A DNA stretch of 64,000 nucleotides from GCA-2687025 sp964473525 (GTDB lineage: Bacteria; Poribacteria; WGA-4E; GCA-2687025): contig CAYYPK010000004.1 in the NCBI GenBank assembly GCA_964473525.1, positions 248,001 to 312,000 of the forward strand, written 5' to 3'. Below are positions 43,186 through 51,035 of this stretch, piece by piece. The translations under genes and the position numbers were made by a program. Numbering within the stretch: position 1 is the first letter of the stretch; the number at the start of each line of letters is the position of its first letter. The notes beneath the pieces are model-generated. The model worked only from the letters and a program-made list of their open reading frames with translations, was not told the DNA's origin and did not search any database.

Positions 43186-46100
43186 TCAGCCGCAGCCGGT
43201 GTTCCCGCCGCAGTTCGGGCAGACATAGCACGTGCCGGACCGCAGCATGATCGTGCCGCAGACGTGGCACGCTACGCCGTCCGTATGCTCCGCGTCGTCG
43301 CCGTTGACCGCCTCAATCGCGACCGCGGTTGGGGTGGCGGAAGCCTGCGCGAGCGCCTCCGTCATCTCCGACACCTTCGCGCGAACTGGGCCATTGCTCA
43401 GCTTGGGAGCCGAGGCGTCTTCCTCGTTGGCGTAGAACGCCGCGGCGGATCCCGCGAGGGCGGGGTCTTCGAGGAACTTGAGCGCCATCCAGCGGAAGAT
43501 GTAGTCCACGAGGGACTTCGCCATGGGGATCTGCTTGTTGCTCGTGAACCCCTGCGGTTCGAACCGCATGTGGCTGAACTTCTTCACCAGGGCGTCCAGC
43601 GGCACGCCGTATTGCAGCGCCAGGGAGGTCATCGTGGCGAAGGCGTCCATGAGGCCCGAGATCGTGGACCCCTCCTTCGACATGGTGAGGAACATCTCGC
43701 CCGGATGCCCGTCCTCGTAGAGGCCGACGGTGATGTAGCCCTCGTGCTCGCCCACGCTGAACTTGTGCGTCACGGACTCACGCTCGTCGGGCAGGCGACG
43801 GCGCACCGGAGCCTGGGCGGCTGCCGCTGCCTCCTCCTGCTCCTCGGCGCTCGCGCTCAGCGGCTGGGAGATCTTGGAGCCGTCGCGGTAGACCGCGATA
43901 GCCTTCAGACCCAGTCGCCACGCCTCGACGTACACCTCGAGGATTTCCTCGACGCTGGATTCGTTGGGCAGGTTCACCGTCTTGGAGATGGCGCCGCTGA
44001 TGAACGGCTGCGCCGCCGCCATGATGCGCACGTGACCCATCGCGCTGATGAAACGCTCGCCGTACTTGCCGCACTTGTTGGCGCAGTCGAAGACGGCGTA
44101 GTGCTCTTCCCTGAGGTCCGGAGCGCCTTCGACCGTCTGCGCGCCGCAAACGGTGCGGTTGGCTTCCTCGACCTGCTCCGCGGTGTAGCCCAACGCTCTC
44201 AGCACGTTGAACCGGTCGTCGTTGTACTGCTCTGGGGTGAATCCGAGTCGCTTGAGCGTCTTCTCGCCCAGCGTCCAAACGTTGATGGCGCCGCTGAGGT
44301 CCATCGCGCCGGGAAGCGCCTTCTCGACGCGTTCGATGTCCTCCGGTCGGAGTCCGTACTCCTCGAGGCTCACCGTGTTGACGTATGGCGCGTCGAGCAG
44401 CCTCGCGGTGCCCTGCGCGTACTCGACGATCCGCTCGACCTCTTCCTCGGTGTACCCAAGAACCTCGAGCGCCCGCGGCACGGACTGGTTGATGATCTTG
44501 AAGTAACCGCCGCCGGCGAGCTTCTTGAACTTCACCAGTGCGAAGTCCGGCTCGATGCCGGTCGTGTCGCAGTCCATGAACAGCCCGATGGTGCCGGTCG
44601 GCGCGAGGACGGTAGCCTGCGCGTTGCGGTATCCGTGCTGCTCCCCAAGGCGAACCGCGTCGTTCCAGTTCGCTTCGGCAGCCTTCAGCAGCTCGGGCGG
44701 GCAGTTGTCCGCGCTGATGCGATAGACAGCGGCGCGGTGCTTGTTCATGACGCGCAGCATCGGCTCGCGATTGCGCTCGTACCCCGCGAAGGGGCCTTTC
44801 ACACGCGCGAGTTCCGAGGATGTCGCGTACGCCTTGCCCGTCAGGATGGCGGTGAGGCCACCGGTCATCGCGTATGCGGCCTCGCTCTCGTACGGAATCC
44901 CCTTCACCATGAGCAGCGACCCGAGGTTGGCGTAGCCCAGTCCAAGCGGACGATAGGCGTGGCTGTTCTCGCAGACCGTCTGCGTGGGATAGGAGGAGAA
45001 CCCGACGATGATCTCCATCGCGATGGTGAACGTGCGGATGGCTTCCTCATACGCGGGGACATCGTACGTGCCGTCGTCGTTGAGGAACTTCACCAGGTTC
45101 AGAGAGGCGAGGTTGCACGCGGAGTCGTTCAGGAACATGTACTCCGAACACGGGTTGCTCGCCTGGATGCGGTCGGTGTTCGAGCACGTGTGCCAGTCGT
45201 TGATGGTCGAGTCGAACTGCACGCCAGGGTCGGCGCACTTCCACGCCGCGTTGGCGACCTGTCCCATGAGATCGCGCGCGCGGTACGTGTTGTGGATTTC
45301 CCCGGTCGTCCGCATGGAGGTCGTCCACGACCCGTCCTTGAGGTGAGCCTCCATGAATGCGTCCGTGATGCGCACGGAGTTGTTGGAGTTCTGCCCCGAG
45401 ACGGTCTTGTACGCCTCGCCGTTGAAGTCGGAGGGGAATCCGGCGGCCACGAGCGCGGCGACCTTCTCCTCCTCGCGCACCTTCCAATTGATGAACGACT
45501 CGATCTCGGGGTGGTCCATGTCGAGGATCACCATCTTCGCCGCGCGACGCGTGGTGCCGCCGGACTTCGTGGCGCCGGCGCCGCGGTCCAGCACTTCCAG
45601 GAATGACATGAGCCCGGAGGATGTTCCGCCAGTGCTCAGGCGTTCCATGTTGCCGCGTAGGACCGAGAAGTTCGTGCCCGTGCCGGAGCCGTACTTAAAC
45701 AGCCGCGCCTCGTTGCGCGTCAGCTCAAAGATCGATTCAAGGTCATCATCGACGGACTGAATGAAGCATGCGGAGTTCTGCGGGTGCGCGTAACTGTCTG
45801 CGGTTTCGACGGCGTGTCCCTGCACCTCGTCGTACCACCAGTTCCCGTCTTTGCCCTTGATGCCGTATTGGTGCGACAGTCCGCAGTTGAACCACACCGG
45901 CGAATTGAAAGCGCCCATCTGGTGTACGAGGAGATGGGTCAGCTCCATCTCGAACGTCTCGGCGTCCTTGGACGACGCGAAGTATCCGCCGCGTTCCCCC
46001 TCGGTGCGAATCGTGTGAGCGACGCGGTGGATAACCTGATCGGCGCCGCGTTCGCTGCCTGTCTCGGGCACTCCCGCTCGGCGGAAGTATTTGGACACCA

Positions 46101-46344
46101 TGATGTCCGTAGCGAGTTGCGACCACTCCTTGGGGACGCGGACGTTGTCCACCTCGAAGATGGTCTCGCCCTTCTCGCTGTAGATCGCGGAACGGCGTTC
46201 GACCCACTCGATGTCGTCGTACGGGTGGGTGTTCGGCTTCGTGAAGTACCGGGAAACGCTGATGCCCTTAGACACAGCCGGGTCGGCGTCCTGTTCCGTC
46301 GAGACAGGCGCGCGCGAATCCCCCGTGGTCGGGTGGTCCGCCAT
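43186..46344 (-). CDS. nrdJ: Class II adenosylcobalamin-dependent ribonucleotide reductase
   Basis: The 1,052-residue enzyme reduces ribonucleotides using B12 as radical source. Diagnostic parts are FKYGSGTGTNFSVLRG, the substrate-site NPCSEYMFLNDSACNLASLNLVKF, the active-site region ATVLAPTGTIGLFMDCDTTGIEPDFAL and the C-terminal extension with FSVGEHEGYITVGLYEDG. It ends in a zinc-ribbon-like CHVCGTIMLRSGTCYVCPNCGGNTGC, which carries the re-reducing cysteines. The length matches the long vitamin B12-dependent form. It works without oxygen, in line with the glycyl radical enzyme. The ATG is at 46344. The nrdR gene lies 224 bp upstream on the same strand. Confidence 0.95.
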   Translation of the reverse strand: MADHPTTGDSRAPVSTEQDADPAVSKGISVSRYFTKPNTHPYDDIEWVERRSAIYSEKGETIFEVDNVRVPKEWSQLATDIMVSKYFRRAGVPETGSERGADQVIHRVAHTIRTEGERGGYFASSKDAETFEMELTHLLVHQMGAFNSPVWFNCGLSHQYGIKGKDGNWWYDEVQGHAVETADSYAHPQNSACFIQSVDDDLESIFELTRNEARLFKYGSGTGTNFSVLRGNMERLSTGGTSSGLMSFLEVLDRGAGATKSGGTTRRAAKMVILDMDHPEIESFINWKVREEEKVAALVAAGFPSDFNGEAYKTVSGQNSNNSVRITDAFMEAHLKDGSWTTSMRTTGEIHNTYRARDLMGQVANAAWKCADPGVQFDSTINDWHTCSNTDRIQASNPCSEYMFLNDSACNLASLNLVKFLNDDGTYDVPAYEEAIRTFTIAMEIIVGFSSYPTQTVCENSHAYRPLGLGYANLGSLLMVKGIPYESEAAYAMTGGLTAILTGKAYATSSELARVKGPFAGYERNREPMLRVMNKHRAAVYRISADNCPPELLKAAEANWNDAVRLGEQHGYRNAQATVLAPTGTIGLFMDCDTTGIEPDFALVKFKKLAGGGYFKIINQSVPRALEVLGYTEEEVERIVEYAQGTARLLDAPYVNTVSLEEYGLRPEDIERVEKALPGAMDLSGAINVWTLGEKTLKRLGFTPEQYNDDRFNVLRALGYTAEQVEEANRTVCGAQTVEGAPDLREEHYAVFDCANKCGKYGERFISAMGHVRIMAAAQPFISGAISKTVNLPNESSVEEILEVYVEAWRLGLKAIAVYRDGSKISQPLSASAEEQEEAAAAAQAPVRRRLPDERESVTHKFSVGEHEGYITVGLYEDGHPGEMFLTMSKEGSTISGLMDAFATMTSLALQYGVPLDALVKKFSHMRFEPQGFTSNKQIPMAKSLVDYIFRWMALKFLEDPALAGSAAAFYANEEDASAPKLSNGPVRAKVSEMTEALAQASATPTAVAIEAVNGDDAEHTDGVACHVCGTIMLRSGTCYVCPNCGGNTGCG

Positions 46345-46567
46345 TGCGTAAGCTCCTCAGCATGAACGTCGTACGTCGGCCCCTACCCCAACGGCGGGCC
46401 TCGTTCACGCTTTGATTCCTGTCTCGTCAATGTGCGCGCCGGCCTGTCCCGTCAACCGCTGACGCCTGAATCAACACGGGGGCGAGGCGCGACCTGGCGT
46501 ATGCCGCTCACACCTCTGGGCGAATGAACGCCCATCGGCTAGCGCCGGCCAGGTTCTGAGAGAACGC

Positions 46568-47020
46568 TCAAGAGCTATGAAGCTGTTTCAGCGCTTCCTC
46601 GAAGTCTTCCGCGTCATGAAAGTCTCGGTAGACGGATGCGAAGCGGATGTACGCGACCTGATCCAAGTCCTTCAGAGCGTCCATGACCATTTCGCCGATG
46701 GCGTGACTTGCGACCTCTTTCGTCGGGCGCGAGATGAGCCGTTGCTCTATCCCAGCCACGAGCGCGTCTAGCGCCTCCGACCCTACGGGCCGTTTCGCGC
46801 ATGCCACCTGCAAGTTCCGCCGGAGCTTCTGCTTGTCGAAGTTCTGACGGCTGCCGTCCTTCTTTATCACCGCCATGTCCAGAATCGCCGACTGCTCGTA
46901 CGTCGTGAACCGCTGATCGCACTCGAGGCACTTGCGGCGGCGACGGATGATCGCCCCATCTTGTGCGTCTCGTTTGTCGACCACCCGCGTTCCACGTGAG
47001 CGGCAGTAGGGACAGAGCAT
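46568..47020 (-). CDS. nrdR: Transcriptional repressor NrdR
   Basis: The 150-residue protein has the N-terminal zinc ribbon MLCPYCRSRGTRVVDKRDAQDGAIIRRRRKCLECDQRFTTYE (two Cys-x2-Cys pairs) followed by an ATP-cone with VIKKDGSRQNFDKQKLRRNLQVAC and the FASVYRDF end. It senses ATP/dATP and represses ribonucleotide reductase genes, here most likely nrdJ just downstream. The ATG at 47020, preceded by GGGAG, gives the standard length; the longer frame upstream is not coding. Confidence 0.95.
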   Translation of the reverse strand: MLCPYCRSRGTRVVDKRDAQDGAIIRRRRKCLECDQRFTTYEQSAILDMAVIKKDGSRQNFDKQKLRRNLQVACAKRPVGSEALDALVAGIEQRLISRPTKEVASHAIGEMVMDALKDLDQVAYIRFASVYRDFHDAEDFEEALKQLHSS

Positions 47021-47383
47021 GTGACTCCCGAATACACAACATATGGGGCTGGTAGGCGACGTGCCACCCAACCACTTAGGCAGTATAGGGCCGGGCATTT
47101 GGGCTGTCAACCGGATATTGGAGGTATGATCTGTAACAGAACGCGAGGTCTCTCGCAGCGCGGATCGGCGGGATCTGGCGGCGTGGCGCGGCGGGCCGCT
47201 ACAGCCTGAGGTGGCGGCCGACTGGAGCGCCAGCTTGCCTTAGGCCGACGGGCGGGCGGGCGGGCGGCTACAGGTACTCCAACGGGTCGACGAGCGGTCG
47301 GCCCGGGCGCGCGGGACGGCGCCGGGCGTGGCGTCGCCGACGTAGCTCGCGGTCGTGGTCACGGCGTCTGACCGCGTGCCACG
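47021..47383. other. Intergenic region between nrdR and the propeller cluster
   Basis: Apart from the possible NrdR box, this 363-bp stretch holds a short GGGC microrepeat (about 47248-47268) and no credible gene. It should carry the nrdR promoter and the end of the propeller/tail-fibre transcript. Confidence 0.4.
47034..47046. promoter_or_regulatory. Possible NrdR box upstream of nrdR
   Basis: ACACAACATATGG, 14 nt before the nrdR start codon, agrees with the NrdR-box consensus (ACACwAtATAT) at nearly all core positions. A second box at the usual one- or three-turn spacing is not clear, so the site is tentative. It would give autoregulation. Confidence 0.3.
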
Positions 47384-48466
47384 CTACTCTTCGTTCGGCG
47401 GAGACGCGGGGTCTTCGAGGATGTCGAAGGACCAGATGCGGCAGACGATGTCGCCGGGTTCGCTGTCTCGCGGCCGTGTGCTGAACGCAAACTGCTTGCT
47501 GTCCGGCCGCCACGTGCCCAGGGACAGGTAGCACTCGTCGGGAGAAGGCATGGCGTCACTGCGCACGGGTGTCAGATCCGTGCCGTCGCCCCTCACGAGG
47601 AGGAGCTGTCCATCCCGCGTCTGTATCAGTCCCGTTGCCCTGTCTGGCGATACCCGAACTAGACCCAGCCGAGTTTCGTCCATGATCAGCGGTCCTTTGG
47701 ATCCGTCGCGGTTCCTGACCCACAGGCTGTGCTTGGCTACCGTGAACCGGGTCGCCGGATCACGAGTTTCGCGCGTTTCCACCAGGAACGGATCCCCTGC
47801 GCGAGGGGCGTATGGGTCGGGATTCTGAGCTATCCCGGCCGCTTCTGCTTCCCGCCACAGCTCCTCGGCTTGTGCCGGAGACGCAAGCACCTCCTGCGCC
47901 GGTTGGTTAGGATCCCACATTGGGCGCTCTTCGTCCTCGCGGTAATGCCCGTGTTCGGTGAGGCCGCTTTGGACACTGACGATGCCGTAACCCGCGACTC
48001 CGAATGCCGACGCGCCAGCAAAATCAGCGTCCGAGTACCCACAGATAATGTGCGCGTTGTTGGGGGACCACGAGAACCAGGTCCCCCAGCTGGACTCCCC
48101 GTCGTTGGGAGTGATGATGCGCACGGGCCCGCCGCCGGAAGGCATGGCCGCTATGTCCCAACCACGGTAACGCGCGCTGTCACGCATCTCCGACGCCTCG
48201 CCCGGGACTGCCGACAGGGGCGCCACGCACAGGGCGAGCATTGAGCCGTCGGGCGAGAACGTCGGTGCGACAACGCACAGCGCGTCCAACTCCCCAATCA
48301 GCGTGGGAGGCGAATGTCGGACCCCTGCGACTGCGTAGAGGCACATGGACATGCACACGAGGACAGCGGCGACGCGCCGTAGATGCACGCCACACGGCGC
48401 CTGGGGCGGCTGTGTGTCCGCGTCGCTGTGAGCCGATGAAACCCGCGAGTGGAGGGGGTAGCGCAT
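47384..48466 (-). CDS. PD40/TolB-like secreted propeller protein, paralogue 1
   Basis: The 360-residue protein has a membrane/signal segment at about 33-50 (VAAVLVCMSMCLYAVAG), then propeller strands: TFSPDGSMLALCVAP, WFSWSPNNAHIICGYSDADF, GIVSVQSGLTEHGHYREDEERPMWDPNQ, LGLVRVSPDRATGLIQTRDG and SLGTWRPDSKQFAFSTRPRDSEPGDIVCRIWSFDILED. The ATG at 48466 has AGGG well placed; a longer start at 48502 is less likely. It shares layout and much of its C-terminus with paralogue 2. It is the last gene of the tail-fibre/muramidase block. Function unknown; probably periplasmic or surface exposed. Confidence 0.65.
   Translation of the reverse strand: MRYPLHSRVSSAHSDADTQPPQAPCGVHLRRVAAVLVCMSMCLYAVAGVRHSPPTLIGELDALCVVAPTFSPDGSMLALCVAPLSAVPGEASEMRDSARYRGWDIAAMPSGGGPVRIITPNDGESSWGTWFSWSPNNAHIICGYSDADFAGASAFGVAGYGIVSVQSGLTEHGHYREDEERPMWDPNQPAQEVLASPAQAEELWREAEAAGIAQNPDPYAPRAGDPFLVETRETRDPATRFTVAKHSLWVRNRDGSKGPLIMDETRLGLVRVSPDRATGLIQTRDGQLLLVRGDGTDLTPVRSDAMPSPDECYLSLGTWRPDSKQFAFSTRPRDSEPGDIVCRIWSFDILEDPASPPNEE
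47410..47476. repeat. 67-bp DNA repeat, copy within propeller paralogue 1 (second copy 48571-48637)
   Basis: The two 67-bp segments match at 65 positions and encode the SEPGDIVCRIWSFDILED end of each propeller. The surrounding coding DNA is much less alike, so this patch is either under tight constraint or was exchanged by gene conversion. Confidence 0.9.
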
Positions 48467-48544
48467 GTGGATTCCCTGCAAGGGGTCGTACGCGGCGCCC
48501 ACCGAACCGAGTCAGCGTCCATGTGCGACACCGCAGACCAAGAG

Positions 48545-49561
48545 CTAGTCCTGCTGCGCTGGCGCGTCGAGGTCTTCGAGGATGTCGAAGGACCAGATGC
48601 GGCACACGATGTCGCCGGGTTCGCTCTCTCGCGGCCGGGTCCGCACGTAGAGCCGCTTGCTGTCCGGACTCCATGTCTGTAGCGTGACCCAGCCTTCTTC
48701 TGGTGAAGGCCACTCCTCGCTGCGAACTGGGGTCAGGTCGCTGCCATCCGCGCGGATGAGGTAGATGCCGCTCTGGACATCGCGGATTGCCGCCAATCCG
48801 CGGTCTGGCGAAACCTTGGCGCTCGAGAACCTTCCGACGTCCATCACGAGTGACCCCCTCGTGCCGTCTGGGTTCCTGAGCCACAGACTCTTGTTCGGTA
48901 CACGAGCGTCGCCCACGTCATGTGTCTCGATGAGAAAGGGGTCGTCGCCGCGAGGGTCCAACGGTGTTGAGGGTCTTCGGATGCCCTTCTGTCGGGCCGC
49001 TTCCCACAGCTCATCCTCCTCCTCTGGTGACGCGAGGACGATTTCCGCTCCCTGATTCGGATCCCACATAGGGCGTTCGTCGTCGACTTTGTAGGATCCC
49101 CACGAGGTCTCGCCGGAGCGCAGGTTGATGATACCGTACCCCTCTACGCCGAACAGCCACGCCTGGCCGAATTCCTCCGAATCGTAATCACACAGAAGAT
49201 GCGAGCCGTCCGGCGACCACGCTCTCACGCCACCCCATCTCGCCAAGCCGTCGGTGGGGCTGACAATCGTAAGAGCGTCGCCGTCGGCGGTCATCACAGC
49301 TACCCCACGTCCGCTGGTGGTGGCGCCGCTCCCGCTGCCCACCGACAGTGCGGCGCGCGGCGCGCGGAGAGCGACCTGAGTCCCGTCGGGCGACACGTTG
49401 AAGCCGAGACTCACCGAGTCGAGCTCCACCACAGCCGCCGGCGCGGCATGGCGAATACCCGCCCGCGAAACGTGGCACGCGCCAGCAGCGGCCAGCAGCA
49501 GAACCCATGTCCAGAGGGACAGCCGGCTCCTCGCGCGGACACCCTCTACGATGCGGTGCAT
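48545..49561 (-). CDS. PD40/TolB-like secreted propeller protein, paralogue 2
   Basis: The 338-residue protein has a signal segment ending in a cysteine (LWTWVLLLAAAGAC), so it may be a lipoprotein. The propeller parts mirror paralogue 1: NVSPDGTQVALRAPR, AWSPDGSHLLCDYDSEEF, GIINLRSGETSWGSYKVDDERPMWDPNQG and LQTWSPDSKRLYVRTRPRESEPGDIVCRIWSFDILED. GGAGGA 8 nt before the ATG at 49561 fixes the start. The shared C-terminal block with paralogue 1 is conserved at DNA level, pointing to recent duplication or gene conversion. Confidence 0.65.
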   Translation of the reverse strand: MHRIVEGVRARSRLSLWTWVLLLAAAGACHVSRAGIRHAAPAAVVELDSVSLGFNVSPDGTQVALRAPRAALSVGSGSGATTSGRGVAVMTADGDALTIVSPTDGLARWGGVRAWSPDGSHLLCDYDSEEFGQAWLFGVEGYGIINLRSGETSWGSYKVDDERPMWDPNQGAEIVLASPEEEDELWEAARQKGIRRPSTPLDPRGDDPFLIETHDVGDARVPNKSLWLRNPDGTRGSLVMDVGRFSSAKVSPDRGLAAIRDVQSGIYLIRADGSDLTPVRSEEWPSPEEGWVTLQTWSPDSKRLYVRTRPRESEPGDIVCRIWSFDILEDLDAPAQQD

Positions 49562-49602
49562 GTCGGCTTCCTCCGGATCCGTCGGGAGCTTTCGCACGGC
49601 GC

Positions 49603-49944
49603 CTAGTCGGGTGGAGGAGGAGGCGCAGGCCCGAGGCCCAGCACGTGCATCAGCTTCATGCCATGGTTCTTGGACTCGAGTTGCGTCTCTGCCCAGAGCT
49701 CGATATCCTCTGGACTCTCGGGATCGTATTCATTCGGCCCCTCGTTGACTACTATCTCGCCCCAACTCCAGCTCTTGCATAGATAGAACCAGGGGCTTGT
49801 GCCCGGCTCCTTGGGGCCTTTGTAGACCTTGATATTTCCGCTGTTGTACATGAACCCAACTTTCCCCACTAGGTCGTTCTGGACGTCGTTTCCAGCGTAC
49901 CGCGCCTGGCCGAGCGCCATCAGCGCTTGCACGGGGTGCGCCAC
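49603..49944 (-). CDS. Truncated C-terminal copy of the muramidase-like protein
   Basis: The 113-residue frame (GTG start) matches only the last part of the 50995-52821 product: GKVGFMYNSGNIKVYKGPKEPGTSPWFYLCKSWSWGEIVVNEGP here against AKAGFIYNGGNRIVTNGKAPGEPGYEFRWVAEEYSWQTILTKKGP there. The lysozyme catalytic region is missing, and an in-frame stop lies about 9 codons upstream of the start. It ends in a proline run (PAPPPPPD). It lies between propeller paralogues 2 and 3, so a muramidase/propeller unit seems to have duplicated, with this copy eroded. It may still bind the same ligand or be a pseudogene. Confidence 0.6.
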   Translation of the reverse strand: MAHPVQALMALGQARYAGNDVQNDLVGKVGFMYNSGNIKVYKGPKEPGTSPWFYLCKSWSWGEIVVNEGPNEYDPESPEDIELWAETQLESKNHGMKLMHVLGLGPAPPPPPD

Positions 49945-49991
49945 ACCTTCGCACTGCTCGCACGGCGCTGCTACTGAGGTCTACGCGGCAG

Positions 49992-51035
49992 CTACTCCCC
50001 AGTGTCGTCGGGACACACCCGCACAGCCCAGACTCTGTTCGGGCCCGCATCAGTGGCGCCGGACGCTGGCCCGGTCACGATCAGGTACACAGCGCCATCG
50101 GGGCGCCACGCCCCAGACACTATCCGGCGCGACCCCGATTCCCGCAGACTGGCGACCGAGATGAGGGCGACAGGGCCACCGTCCGCCTGAACGAGGGATA
50201 CCGAGCCGTCGAGCGATGTCACTGCGGCGTGCGCGCGGGTTGGTGACAGGACAAGGCCCCCGAACTTGTCCTCGCCCATAACTAGCTTGCCTCTGGCACC
50301 ATCCGGGCGGCGGACCCATAGGCGCTTATAGCGCATGAGCTGTCGTTTCTCGTTGCGCCTCTCCCACCTCTCAACTATGAATGGGCCTGCGGCTCGATTG
50401 CCCTCGGACTCGTCCGCTGCTCGGAGGGATCCTTCAGATGGCTCTCTGGATGCAAGCACGAACCCATGGCCCCTGTCAGACACCCACATGGGCCATTCGG
50501 CGTGCCGTTTGTAGCTGCCGGACCGGGCGTTCCCCGTGGCGATGTCGACCACTCCGTAGCCAGCGTAGCCGTGCTCGTCGGCATGCGCGAAGTCCTCGTC
50601 GGTATAGCCACACAGGATGTGCGTGCCGTCAGGCGACCAGCGATATGGGCCGAGCCATTGCTGCGTGGGCGCGGCAGTAAGGACTTTCCTCCACCCGGCT
50701 CCGTCACCGGTAAAGACCACGATGCCGTCGCCCTGTTTCGCGGCATTCTGTTGACGCATAGCAGGCGACGAACTGGCAGCCGCGACGACCATACTCCCGT
50801 CGGGTGAGTACGCGAGGCTGGTGAGATCGTACGGGCACTCGAGCAGGACGGCGACCTCGTGCGGCTGTGCCGCCGTCGCCGTCGCTGCGGCAACGAGCGA
50901 CAGGACCATTGCTAGCGGTTGGATGCGTGCACGCAGGTATGCTACCGTGCGCGACAGGTTTCTGGGGGCGGCGAAGCTGGAGCGACGGTCGTAATCACTG
51001 CCCGATTCCAAGACGTCCCATGAGCAGGCTGCCAT
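49992..51035 (-). CDS. PD40/TolB-like secreted propeller protein, paralogue 3
   Basis: The 347-residue frame has a hydrophobic segment near residues 41-56 (LAMVLSLVAAATATAAQ) and then propeller strands: SLAYSPDGSMVVAAASSS, RWSPDGTHILCGYTDEDF, GVVDIATGNARSGSYKRHAEWPMWVSDRG, GLVLSPTRAHAAVTSLDG and GAWRPDGAVYLIV. The ATG at 51035 overlaps the muramidase gene by 41 nt and leaves an unusually long leader, so translation may begin later, but no better start with a ribosome site is visible. It lacks the conserved C-terminal patch shared by paralogues 1 and 2. Confidence 0.6.
   Translation of the reverse strand: MAACSWDVLESGSDYDRRSSFAAPRNLSRTVAYLRARIQPLAMVLSLVAAATATAAQPHEVAVLLECPYDLTSLAYSPDGSMVVAAASSSPAMRQQNAAKQGDGIVVFTGDGAGWRKVLTAAPTQQWLGPYRWSPDGTHILCGYTDEDFAHADEHGYAGYGVVDIATGNARSGSYKRHAEWPMWVSDRGHGFVLASREPSEGSLRAADESEGNRAAGPFIVERWERRNEKRQLMRYKRLWVRRPDGARGKLVMGEDKFGGLVLSPTRAHAAVTSLDGSVSLVQADGGPVALISVASLRESGSRRIVSGAWRPDGAVYLIVTGPASGATDAGPNRVWAVRVCPDDTGE

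Noticed and set aside
43069..45606. An 845-codon plus-strand open frame
   Set aside because: It is antisense to the unmistakable nrdJ gene; its long open state follows from GC-rich codon use on the other strand.
46345..46567. Cobalamin riboswitch ahead of nrdJ
   Set aside because: No B12-box or matching stem pattern was visible in the 223-bp spacer.
47248..47268. GGGC microrepeat as a regulatory or quadruplex element
   Set aside because: The run is short and lies in uniformly GC-rich spacer without supporting context.
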